Of a stretch of 64,000 bases of DNA, positions 36,608-47,016 are shown one piece after another. The notes under the pieces are model-generated. The model was not told the origin of the DNA. It did not search any database and was given only the letters and a program-made list of their open reading frames with translations. Location: assembly GCF_001625215.2 (NCBI RefSeq), contig NC_030381.2:52289214-52353213 (forward strand), in the 5' to 3' direction. The translations under genes and the position numbers were made by a program. Positions within the stretch are counted from its first letter, which is position 1; every line of letters begins with the position of its first letter. The DNA comes from Daucus carota subsp. sativus (lineage: Eukaryota > Streptophyta > Magnoliopsida > Apiales > Apiaceae).

Positions 36608-36860
36608 TAGAACATATATACAACATAGAATAGTTCATATAATGAGCATACTGATAATAACTATGCAAGCACAAACATTCAATATATAAGCCAGTTGATG
36701 AAAAGCCAAGTTTGCAGACTTCAGTGATTCGAATGCTTTAATGGACACAAAGCTTAGCGATACAAGAAAGTACTAAAATGCATGATAACTGAAATTTAAA
36801 AGTTAATGTCCAGCAATGTGCATTGTCTTTCTTCATCAGATGTGATCTGCAGTGATTACT

Positions 36861-37988
36861 TTATTCTAGTTGTTTAAACCCTTTGAGGGAAACAAGACTT
36901 TCATTGCACTTGACAACTGAAATAAGCTCTCTAGCGGGAGATGCTCCAAGATACTCCTTGGCATGTTTCTTTTTGTGGTAGTAGAAGATGGGTTCACTGG
37001 GATAACCATGGCGATCATAATTTTCTGCAGCAACAACAAACTGTCCATCACCCAGATATAAAGTTACATGATCATTTTTTATATGATCCTCAAAATTAAA
37101 CTGTTTAGTCCAAGATCCATTGCCACAATCCCCGTCCAATGTCCAAAGACTAAGAACTGTTTCATCATCACCACTAGATTCCTCATAGATCTTAGCAACA
37201 GAACCTTCAAACTCCAGAAGACTAGACCTTATTGGCTTACCTTGCCCTGCAGGTAACTTTCCAGGTTTGGGAAACGGATGCACTCGAAACACTTCATCAT
37301 GCAAATCAAATGATAGTAACTCATGAAAGCCTTCAAAATACAATACCCTGGTTTGATCAGGAAGAAAAATACCTACTCCTCGAAAAAGAGGAAACTTAAA
37401 TTTCTCTAGGCCCTCAGGAACCTTAACCTCTTTCCAAGTATCCTCATTCACAGAATACATCTCAGCTTTAATCCTGTAACTACGACTATGTATACCTTTA
37501 ACAAAAAACCTAATAAACTTGTAATCATCAGAAACATCATCAAAACCAAACCCTACCATCCTCCACAGACGTGAATCAGGTTCTTTAGGAGGACTGGGAA
37601 GTTTCTTAAATTGCCTAGTCATCGGATTCCCAATATATGTAACACGAGGATCATGATGGGCAAAACAAACAAGACCATTACAACTGGATACAAAAGGAGA
37701 CTTACCATAAAGATATTCTTCTGGCATTTCAAAGAGGGTTTTAGTTTCATGATTATCAATGCAGAGTTGGTCGTCGCTCGCAACTTCCAGTACAGAACTA
37801 GGTTGCCTTTTCTGCGATTCGATGCAGTGAGCTTTGACGAATCGAGGGTCTGATATGATTGACAGCCATGTTTTGCAAACTGATTTGCAGCGAAGGAGTG
37901 TTGCTACAGGTAACAAGAAGAATATATTGAACATGAGTTCGTGAGGTAATTCAGAATTATTCTTCTTGCAGTTTTCCCTTCTTGCCAT
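36861..37988 (-). CDS. F-box protein with F-box-associated domain, copy 5 (subtype B)
   Basis: Intronless SCF substrate-receptor candidate of 375 residues. F-box at about 13-55 (LPHELMFNIFFLLPVATLL). Associated domain: SSCNGLVCFAHHDPRV, GNPMTRQFKKLPSPP, GFGFDDVSDDYKFIRFF, LSFDLHDEVFRVHPFPKPGK and the ending FKQLE. It is nearly identical to copy 8: I count about four replacements and one codon of length difference (LPAGQGKPI against LPGQGKPR). The first cysteine of the usual SCCNGL motif is serine in both. The start is shared with the whole family. No interruption is visible. Confidence 0.94.
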   Translation of the reverse strand: MARRENCKKNNSELPHELMFNIFFLLPVATLLRCKSVCKTWLSIISDPRFVKAHCIESQKRQPSSVLEVASDDQLCIDNHETKTLFEMPEEYLYGKSPFVSSCNGLVCFAHHDPRVTYIGNPMTRQFKKLPSPPKEPDSRLWRMVGFGFDDVSDDYKFIRFFVKGIHSRSYRIKAEMYSVNEDTWKEVKVPEGLEKFKFPLFRGVGIFLPDQTRVLYFEGFHELLSFDLHDEVFRVHPFPKPGKLPAGQGKPIRSSLLEFEGSVAKIYEESSGDDETVLSLWTLDGDCGNGSWTKQFNFEDHIKNDHVTLYLGDGQFVVAAENYDRHGYPSEPIFYYHKKKHAKEYLGASPARELISVVKCNESLVSLKGFKQLE

Positions 37989-39373
37989 TTTGAAACCCTA
38001 ATTTACCTTGCAGCAGCTCAATTTGGGAATGCTAATACCAAACTCGTGATCAGTAAACTATCACTTGTATATACAAGGTTTTGTACTGGACTTGACACCG
38101 ACAAAGTTGGGCTCAATTAGCGGTCCAGTATAATATTTTATTATATTTTGGGACATAAATTAATTTAAGTTGCATTTAGTTTGTTATTTAAATAAAGAAA
38201 ATATTATGAATGGGAAATTAATTTTTCAAATATTTATAAAAAATATGTTTCAGGTTTTAGTTAAAAAAAAAAAAAAAAACACCTTCTTAGTATCAATCAC
38301 TAATTTAAATAATTAGTACCAACCTCGTGTGTGCACTATCACTTACAATATAAGGTTTTGTGCCCGACTTTTTAAAGCGAAAAATGTTGAACTCTGAAAG
38401 ATTTTAAGACAACCCAATATAATAATATTTTATTATATATTGAGGTTTAAATCTAATTTCTTTTCACTAAAAAGGAAATTATCGGATTCAAATTATTTTT
38501 CTAACAATTTCTGAAAACATGTGTCAGGTTTTAGTTGTACTTTAAAAAAAATAAAAAGAAAAGTGATTGATCACCTTGTTTTGAACAATTTTTTTTATAT
38601 TCATATGGATATCATAAGCAATATACAATTTGTGATATCTAATATTATTCTTATTAATAATCATGAAAGCTTGTACTTAATATTTTTCTTGAATTTTTTG
38701 TAAATTCTTGGAATAACAATATTTAAGAATTTTCTGATTTCACACAGCAAGAGAAATAGTATTCTTCGGCCTCATAAATTAAAACTCTAGTGCATAAGAG
38801 AATATATGAAATAGTGCTCGTTGTCCCTGATCTTGAATACTGTGACATCAAATCCCGTAAGACTATAAATTATCAGTATATATTATAAATTGAAGATTTT
38901 ATTAAATTATCATTATTGGTAGGAAATAAATAGGTATATTTTAATTATCTGTGCCTCAAGAGGACATTATTTGCCTATTTATTAAAAACAAAATAATTAT
39001 TTTAGTTAAAGATTACAAATTTAAGTAGAAATTATTGGTTCGACGAAGATGTTTCCATCATCAAAAAATCACATTCTTTGGTTTCGCGCATGAATTATCC
39101 AGTAATAGGTCTTTCACGACAGTAACAAATTTCATTTTACAGAATAAACTTAAACTAAAACTTAACTAAATAATAAATGAAGCGAAGTTTACGAAAGTAG
39201 TGCTCTATCTACGGTTCGGTAGAAGTTTTGTATAAATGTATCGCCATGCTATTAAGTTTTTTAAAAAAAGTAAAAACATGATTATGTGTTAATTTGTTTT
39301 TAAACTATATCTTGAAATAACCCTATATTCGTTGGTGTCATTTTTAACGATACACAAATAGGAATGTAATTGT
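37989..39373. other. upstream flank of F-box copy 5 and spacer
   Basis: The promoter-flank motif (TATCACTT...GGTTTTGTAC) occurs twice, at about 38057 and 38338, indicating an old local duplication, then AT-rich spacer. The counterpart is 53751-55145. No gene. Confidence 0.5.
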
Positions 39374-39730
39374 CACTACAAGCAAAACGCGTAAAATGAC
39401 CGGCTAAATATGACCAACTTTGATATGACTGTCTTCGATCATATTTAAGGTCAAATCTGGAAATGAACAAGTCAAAGCTTAATATGATCGGCTAATTGTG
39501 ACTGACTTTAAATATGACCGTAGGTAGCCATATTTCAAGTCGGTCATATTTAGACAGTCATATTTATAATGTGGGTCCCACAAAATTTGGGAGGCAAAAT
39601 TCCCTCCAAAAAAATTTACGATGACGTCACTAAATTTGACCGCATTGGGTCAATAATAAACCGGTCATATTTGTTCTTTTTGCATGTAAAAGAAGGGTCT
39701 TTTTGCGTTTATGAAGATTGGGTCCTAGTG
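39374..39730 (+). mobile_element. short CACTA-like element (block 1)
   Basis: Begins CACTACAAGCAAAACGCG and ends GGGTCCTAGTG, so both tips read CACTA inwards. The body is full of TATGACCG motifs in both directions. The copy in block 2 is at 55146-55531. The 3-base flanks (TGT, GTT) do not match, so the right boundary is uncertain. Confidence 0.6.
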
Positions 39731-40572
39731 GTTTACTTATGATTTAAAAGTACCGGTTACATTAAATATATAATTGTAAATAATTATATTTTTAACTATA
39801 AAAATTAAAATTTAACGAAATATTCAGGATAATTAACAAATAAATCTTATTTTTAAATTTTAAGCAGGTCACCTAAATTTATTGACAACACGATAATAAC
39901 ATTCATATCTTTTGTGATAAAATATATTGATGAAACACTGTTAACCTTTCAGTTATTATCATTTTCATATCATATTTAGTCATGGTTATCCTCACGTTGT
40001 CTTTTTTAATCATGATTATTTTTTTAGTCATTCTTTTAGTCATGATTATCCTCATCCGGTCTTTTTTAATCATGTTTATTCTCACACCGTCTGTTTTATC
40101 TTTCTTTTTGAATGATGATAATTTTTAAACCGTCTTATTCAGAAATGATCATTTTCACGCAATTTTATGTAGTTATGACCAATCACGTATTTTATAATCA
40201 TGATACATTTCGAGCCATTTTTCATTCATAATTATTTTCATTAAAATATCTGACTCTATAAAAAATATACAATTTTCTCTCATCTTTGAATTAATAATTT
40301 CATCGATATATTCTCTATTGTTCAAAATCCAACCAACGCCACAAAATTATTTTATTTCATTTGCATTGATTGATGCTCTTTGAAGGGTAATTCATAACAT
40401 AAAATTCAGCATGTTATTTATCTCTGGTATGATTACATTCACAATTTACATGTGATCAGCATATATATCTTGTGGTAATCATTTCAAAACAAACGGATTA
40501 CTAATAAAACCGTCCACATAAAACGAGACAAATGTGATATACAGTGGGCAGCTAATCCCCATTTTAAATTAA

Positions 40573-41044
40573 GGGGTGTATTCGATTGAGATTTTAAAGA
40601 TTTTTTTTTCATTAATGAAATCTGAGTATATTCAATTAGAATGGTTTAAAATCCATTAAAATCTTCAGGTATTCAATTAATTGAGATTTTATATTATACT
40701 ACAAAATCTGGTGGTATTCAATCAGGATTTTAAATTATACTTTAAAATCCGATGATATTCAATTGGGATTGTTTAAAATTCATTAAAATCTGATAGTATT
40801 CAAATGCTAATGGATTTTTTTTGGATTTCATAAAATGATGGATTTTATGGGATTTCTTAGTGTATTTTAAGTTTTTTGAAATATCACCAAAATCGATGAG
40901 ATTTTGAAGTATTGTGCTTAAATCCTCAAATATCTATATCAACTTTACGACATTTTATCAAGAATCCGTACAAAATCAAAATCACATAATATCAATTAAA
41001 ATCCATTGATAAAAAAAAATCATTAAATCTCAATTGAATACACC
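40573..41044. mobile_element. GGTGTATTC-ended MITE upstream of MIR160 pair
   Basis: Inverted ends GGTGTATTCGATTGAGATTT and AAATCTCAATTGAATACACC. The interior holds at least five degenerate repeats of the terminal motif (GGTATTCAATCAGGATTTT and variants). It lies only about 35 bases upstream of the MIR160 TATA box, and the same arrangement exists at 56399-56864. Family not identified; no clear target duplication. Confidence 0.75.
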
Positions 41045-41078
41045 TCTATAAATAATAATTTCCTCTCGGCCACAGCTC

Positions 41079-41085
41079 TATAAAT
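41079..41085 (+). promoter_or_regulatory. TATA box of MIR160 locus, block 1
   Basis: TATAAAT in the context CAGCTCTATAAATTGGAAAT, conserved exactly at 56947-56953 in block 2. It is followed after about 35 bases by a pyrimidine-rich leader (TTCTCTCCTCTCTCTCC), which suits a pol II start site near 41110. Confidence 0.6.
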
Positions 41086-41307
41086 TGGAAATCATCACGA
41101 TCAATCACCTCATTCCATTCTCTCCTCTCTCTCCTCTTCCCCATACACTCAAACTTTCCTCTCTCCCTACAAATTAATCTCGCCCAGATTTGAACAATTT
41201 TCTCTCTTTATCACAAACCATTGTTCTTAATTAATTCTGATTATGTGAATGTGCAGTGGATGGATAGAATGATGAGATGAAGAGATTAGAAAGACGAGCA
41301 TTATAGA

Positions 41308-41398
41308 TGCATACCTGGCTCCCTGTATGCCACACGTAGAGGCAGATCTGTGTATCAGATGGCCTCCTCGGTGGCGTACCGGGAGCCAGGTATGCGGT
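41308..41398 (+). ncRNA. MIR160: MIR160-type hairpin A
   Basis: Precursor of a miR160-like microRNA, which in plants cuts ARF10/16/17 auxin-response-factor mRNAs. The 5' arm (mature, 41312-41332) matches the canonical 21-mer except that base 2 is A instead of G (TACCTGGCTCCC for TGCCTGGCTCCC). The 3' arm (41374-41394) starts GCGTACCGGGAG. The first 15 bases of the stem, from GCATACC, pair without a mismatch because the star arm carries the matching change (GGTATGC). The loop is about 40 bases with its own small stem. The transcript probably starts near 41110. The fold is convincing; whether the variant is loaded and which targets it cuts is unknown. Confidence 0.9.
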
Positions 41399-41671
41399 GA
41401 CAAAATGTTTAATTTTCTCTGATCATCTTCTTCCAACGCAAACACAAGCACATTATACATACAACATTGATTTTTCATTTTTAGATTTCTTTTCGTTCAT
41501 TGTTTTTTTGTATAACTATTTATGTAACATTGATTTTTAGATTTCTCGCAGAGATTTGACCAATTTTTTCTCTTTTTTACACACCATTGTTGTTAATATT
41601 AATACTGATCATGTGAATGTGCCGTGGATAGAAAGATGAGATGAAGAGATTAGAAAGACGAGCATTGTAGA

Positions 41672-41762
41672 TGCATGCCTGGTTCTTCATATGCCACACG
41701 TAGAGACCTATCTTTGTATCAAATTGCCTCCTGGGTGGCGTATGGAGAGCCAAGCATGCCGT
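41672..41762 (+). ncRNA. MIR160-derived hairpin B with altered core
   Basis: Second hairpin in a local tandem duplication, 364 bases downstream of hairpin A. Mature arm position 41676-41696, star arm 41738-41758. The ends are canonical (TGCCTGG at the 5' end, TATGCCA at the 3' end), but bases 8 and 11-14 of the mature arm differ (GGTTCTTCATATG). The star arm GCGTATGGAGAGCC still pairs across the changed centre by Watson-Crick or G-U pairs, with one C-A mismatch near the 5' end. The change lies across the slicing position, so it should not cut ARF mRNAs well. Either a retargeted or a decaying miRNA gene. Confidence 0.72.
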
Positions 41763-41879
41763 GACAACATGTTTAATTTTCTCTGATCATCTTCTTCCAA
41801 TGCAAACACAAGCACATTATATATACAACATTAATTTTGCATTTTTTAGATTTTCTTTCGTTCATTATATTTTTTTTGA

Positions 41880-42772
41880 AACTATTTCTGTGGACTGGCT
41901 GAGTTTTGCATCATGATGCTAATCAACAATTACCGCAATAGCTAAAACTGAAATTAATAAAATAATATCGATAATGTGCGAATGCTTCATTGTATTCATG
42001 AATTTTATATTCACTAATATATAGATTGACAAATCAACCTCACACATAGAAGAATCATGATGTATGATAAGGTGAATCCAATTTTTTTATTTTTTATTTT
42101 TAAAAACAGGTCTAATATTTTTTATTGTTTACATTGTTGTAAGAAAAAGAAATTGTAATCGTTAAGAAAATCTTGATCTGCAAATACAAATGATTAAAAA
42201 TGATTAAATGTTATGTAAACACATGTGACTTGTAATTGAGTGCATGGCAGTGAGTGTGCATTTTTATTGCTCTAGGCGTAATATCTTTATCCATATTTAT
42301 TAAAGTATTTTTTGTTAGAAAATTTTAATATCTTTTCCACATATCTCCCAGTGATAGTGGTAGGAATATATGAAAAATGTAAACTAATCAATTTTTCATT
42401 ATCTTATTTTTGTTTTTCCAGCTTTACAAATATAAAATCTATTGATTTTGTTAGTAAAAATAGAAAATAGTTTATTTATGTTTTCATTCTTTAGTTTTAT
42501 AATATTTTGATAAAAACTCAATTAATATGATAAAATTATAAATATGTAGAAAGTTTGGAGATAGTAAAATTGATATAAGAAATGTTATATATATATATTT
42601 AGAAGCGTTAAAAAGCTTGACAAACAAAAAATTGGACAAAAACAAATTATAAATAAGTAAAATTGTTTAGAATACGATAATGTTCCAATTTTTAATTCGA
42701 AATTCGACTAGTAGCTTAATGATATTTCCTGATTAAATTTTTTATTTTATTATCTTTAATAAAATAAATCTA
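41880..42772. other. junction region between duplicated blocks
   Basis: Block 1 similarity ends near 42258. The following roughly 620 bases, up to about 42880, have no clear partner in the window and are AT-rich. No gene is seen; this may be original flanking sequence or an insertion at the junction. Confidence 0.4.
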
Positions 42773-43174
42773 ATGAATAATATTCCCATAAACTTCACTC
42801 ACTCACTTGAACAAACTCAACATACAAGTACACACAAGCACTCGCAGCTATGCATTCAAACAAAATTAAATACCACTATTAGCAGTTTCAAATCAGTAGA
42901 ATCAGTAGCAGCACAAGGACTAACACTATTTGATTCAAATCCAATAGTATTTGAAATATGTAATTATATTTGTGAGGGTCCCATGATTGGGTATAAAATA
43001 TGTAGTTGTATTTGTAGAGTTTACTTGATCAGGTTTAGTATATATATAATTATAGGTTTTTTTACATTATAATTCCTCGCATTATGAATTATCATTCTTT
43101 TGAGAGGATATGCTAATGTGAAAAATATATGCTCCGCGTATCTTACTAGCCCTCCTCCGTCCTCTTCCTAAATT

Positions 43175-43496
43175 GCCCGTCTTAAATATTTAAGAGGCCC
43201 TGTGCTATATAAAAAAATTGGGCCTATAATATAATATCAAAATTTTAATTTTCTTTTTTTATAACAATAATAAATTTTTTATACAAAAACAACTTGCTGA
43301 TATTAATAAAAACATATAGAGATGATGTATTTTCATAAATAAGGTGTAAATTTCAAAGATGGATAGTCTTATATGAGCCATGCTTCTAGTTTTTGCTCAT
43401 ATATTATATATCTATAAATGGGCCAAAAATATTTGGGGGCCCTAAAAATTTGGAGGTCATGTTCAGTTGGGCTGTTTGCACTCCTCAATAGCGGGC
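43175..43496. mobile_element. unclassified insertion with 15-bp target duplication, block 2 only
   Basis: Flanked by the exact direct repeat TCCTCTTCCTAAATT (43160-43174 and 43497-43511). Block 1 has the unoccupied site near 26735 with a single copy of this sequence. The insert begins GCCCGTCTTAAATATTTAAG and ends CTCAATAGCGGGC, sharing only GCCCG as inverted tips, and contains GGCCC-rich patches. Family unknown; it arrived after the block duplication. Confidence 0.85.
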
Positions 43497-43664
43497 TCCT
43501 CTTCCTAAATTCTTCTAATGGAGGTCCAAAACAAGGTGACAAAAGATTTTAGGAATAGCATCTAGAGCTTCATGTAATTTAGATTCTTTAATGTGTTTGG
43601 TAAGGTTGTACTTTTTTTGTTAAGATTAAACTTTTGAGACTGAAAATTAAAGGCAAAACAGAAG

Positions 43665-43801
43665 TGAGCAAAATGCTTAATTAACTTACGACGGTTTCAA
43701 AGATTTGAAGTGAAAAAAGACTTTTTACGGTGAATACTTACAACAAAAGATATTTTGGGGATTTTATATTTTTTTTCCTTTTTTTGGACAGTGGATAATG
43801 T

Positions 43802-43834
<33 letters not shown>

Positions 43835-44210
43835 TAAACTTTTGACGCTTTATTTACGATAGAAATAGATTTGTAGCTATCTTGTGACGACTATCTTAAG
43901 ACAAAAATATTAATTTTAATTTATTTTTTTTGTCGGAAACCGGATAGTTAACTAACGCGCTTAACTTACGACGGAATTTGATCTTCAGCCATCTTACAAC
44001 AGAAATTTACGACGACTTTGATGTGCCGGAGAAATATTGTCGTTATTTTAATTGTTAGCACCAAAATTTTCTTACGTGCATCTTATAATACGATGGGGAC
44101 TTGTATCTGTCGTATGTTTATGGTATATATATTATACAAGGGTTATGTCTTTCTGCGTCATAAGTTTTACACGCCCGCCAGTTCCGTCGTAAGTTGTTGT
44201 AAATATCCGG
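43665..44210 (-). mobile_element. CACTA-type element remnant (block 2)
   Basis: Block 2 partner of 27060-27627, with the same TTACGACGG motifs but without the terminal TTGTAGTG. A (GT)n(AT)n microsatellite lies at about 43803-43833. Confidence 0.6.
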
Positions 44211-45108
44211 TTTGTCTTTAGACATATAACATGTATTAAATCAATTCTTTTTAGTGAACAGATCTTATAATAACACAAAGTCTATGAAAAGTGTCTGCAA
44301 TTTTGACCGAATATGTGTTCCTAATGATCCAGAACTGGTGCGGCACACATTGTTCCTAAATGATTATTATTCCTTTTATATTTAAACTGACTACACACAG
44401 TAACCTAATTAACTCTTGTGATACTGTAAAATTATTTATTCTAAAATGTATGTATAATTATGATATAATTTAAGTAGTTGCAAGTGTAATCAACTGGTCT
44501 CTCTGTACATACACTCTCTCTGTATTTATCTTAAAGTACCTACCCTGGATAGCAACTACAGTTCTGCAGGTAGAAACTCCAGAAACTGAAGTACACAGTC
44601 CAGAATTTGAATTGAAATAATTAAATCATTTTTATTAATGTATAAGATATTTATTGTAATATAACCACAGAGTGTCTTCTGACGCTTGTATACGATATAG
44701 TAATCTTAGCCTAAGCCAAAAATGATCTTCATGTTTACCTTGGCCTAAGCTACAAAGTGAACGCAAAACATCAGGCATTAGATCCAAAGTTTAGCTTAAC
44801 GCAATTCAAGATAGCAATTAATTGAACATGACTATTGCATATGTGATATGTGCTAGTAAAATTTTATTAAGAGAGAAAATAACAAAACTTTTAGAATAAC
44901 TCAACATGCATGTATAGCTTTTAATTCAGACCACCCTGATATATATATATGAGAGGTATAGATGAATTTATCACCTGCAAGCATATTTTAATTCAACATT
45001 ATTGCGTGATGGTTCCACATTATGCTTAGATTGATTTCTTGACGGAGCTGATCTACTGATATCATTATGTTGTTTGAATGGTTAAAGGCTCAGTCATCAA
45101 GATAACAC
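44211..45108. other. block 2 spacer
   Basis: Partner of 27628-28440 with the shared AACATCAGGCATTAGATCCA segment at about 44767. No gene. Confidence 0.45.
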
Positions 45109-45405
45109 TTGGCTGAGGCTGCAATTTTAAGTGGATTTATACCCTCTGCTAGTGAAGCATTGGGACCTGTGAAGAACAAACAACAATCTAGTCACAAATT
45201 ATTGAAATCTTCACAACTACTTGCACTTCCATTACAACCGTTTTCGCATACTGCAACAAAAATTTTCGTTGACAATTCTCAGATTCTGTCAGGCAAACAT
45301 TTATCAAAGTTAGGGCATCTTGCCATTAAAATAAATTTGTTAGAGCATGAATTTCAAATCTTAAGTGGCTTGAAGAAAGAGAGGGAGAAGAGGCTGAAAA
45401 GATGA
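45109..45405 (+). pseudogene. remnant of an unidentified gene, longest open copy
   Basis: Open for 98 codons: EAAILSGFIPSASEALGPV early, LLKSSQLLALPLQPFSHTA in the middle, then LSKLGHLAIKINLLEHEFQI and a basic end, LKKEREKRLKR. The second half is predicted amphipathic or coiled-coil-like by eye. The listed start codon is TTG, not ATG, and no ATG-initiated frame covers it, so it is likely an exon fragment of a larger ancestral gene. Related sequence occurs at 28455-28736 and 17080-17660 with frame damage. I do not recognise the family. Confidence 0.45.
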
Positions 45406-47016
45406 GTTTGTGCAGGAAGTGTCCTAATTGTCCCCTACCCTAACACACGTGTTCTGCATTCATTGTACATTTTCGCCCCAATTTCGCATAAATGTTTTAT
45501 TTATTGCATTGTATAGAGGACATAAATGCAGGGTCGACTTTTATTATAGATAGTGTTTTAAATTGTAGATTCTACACACTCGTATATTCATCTTTGACAC
45601 CTCAATTTTATTCCCAAATCATTTGACCATGGCCATTTCTCTACGAGTTCCCTATGATTCTGACAGTACTATTCAAGTCTAGGCGGTCAAGGCAACCGTT
45701 TTAACTAGTATTGGGTTATAATTCTTTCTTTCAATTACCATTCTTAGTAAAAGAGTTTTTTCTTTTTCTTCCTTTTAGAAATAACGAAGCTTACAATTAA
45801 CTTCAATAATTTCTTGAATGTTCTTAAAAAAGAATCTTATACTGAGTATTGATGCATTACAGATGTAGCTAGTAGCATAGCAAGTACTATGTCAATTTGC
45901 TAGTTATCTATCAACATCTGAGGACCTCTATATGGCAGTCTTTCAAATTCAATGCAATATAGTTTGTCATGCTATGTATATCTACCACATTGATACGATT
46001 AGTATCTTACTTCCGCAGGTCATGATAGATATGTCCATCCAGCCTGTCTACATATAACCGCAGCTGACTACATGAAATATTTGGCTATGATTTCCAACTG
46101 AGCAGGCATGCTTAAAATTATCAATATCAGCATTCAACAAGTCTCAATCAAGATATATATAATAATTAAACCAAGAATATATACGTAATCAAAAATTTGG
46201 CCAGAAACATATGAAGAGTCTGTGTGCATTACTGGAAACAAATCCTAAAGACAATTCTGCAGTATCCATGGATGCATATAATAATTACCTTATTTAACCT
46301 TTATCTTGCAACACTGAATTTCCTCTTCTGTTTGGACACATGATTCATCAGATTCCCCAGCTTCTTTCAACTTCATTCCCTAATTTTCAATTTAAAAACA
46401 TTCAATAGGAAGATAAATATGCAGTATTTACAAAAGATGCAGGAAGTTATACTTTAATTACCTATGTTTAAAACGGGTCAGTAGTATTCGCCAGCCATAA
46501 ACCTAATCCTATTTTGGTAATAGTAATGTAGTCAGCTACAAAGAAAAGAAAATCAAATAAAATATCACACACACACACACACACACATTCATATAGATAT
46601 AGGCATATAGCATTCCAAATTATAAACTTCTAAACGAACACTAGCTATACACTAAAATTCAACAACTTTAAAATCAAGGAGATTTACCTCGTCTTCTTGT
46701 TTTAGAGACCGTAATGCAAAGAGCTGTTGGCTTTATTAATCAACGCGAGGAGTGGGGGGATATAAAAGAAAAAAAAAATAGCAACTGAAGTGGCCAAAGT
46801 AGAAAGTTAAGATATACAACATATAAAAATAGTTCATATAATGGAAGCACATTCAATAAAAGTAATTAAGTTTATGCCAAGCCAATTGCTCGCAGACTTC
46901 ACTTGTTCAAATGCTTTAATGGAAACAAAGCTTAGTGATACAAGAAAGTACTAAAAAAAAGAGATCAAACTGAAATTGAAAAGCTGATGACCAACATTAT
47001 TATGCATTGTGTTTCT
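45406..47016. other. downstream spacer of F-box copy 6
   Basis: Shared unit spacer; AGGACCTCTATATGGCAGTC at about 45923, only edges of the RhoGAP fragment at about 46315-46385, and a (CA)n tract at 46567-46588. No coding sequence. Confidence 0.5.

Larger units (their letters stand above)
26455..42258. repeat. segmental duplication, block 1
   Basis: About 15.8 kb repeated in the same orientation at about 42880-57750. Order in both: acgacgg-rich CACTA remnant, plus-strand gene remnant, F-box C, F-box A (broken), F-box B, a CACTA-like short element, a GGTGTATTC MITE, MIR160 hairpin(s). The left edge is near the shared TTAGCAGTTTCA (26450/42879) and the right edge near GCAGTGAGTGTGCA (42246/57738). 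Coding parts are nearly identical; spacers differ by substitutions and several insertions or deletions. Edges are estimates by eye. Confidence 0.88.

Noticed and set aside
39903-40085. 60-codon Met/Lys/Ile-rich frame
   Set aside because: Produced by short degenerate ATCATGATTATCC-type repeats; composition is not protein-like.
41227-41478. 83-codon minus-strand frame over hairpin A
   Set aside because: It is the complement of the MIR160 precursor; no counterpart is kept open at 57.2 kb.
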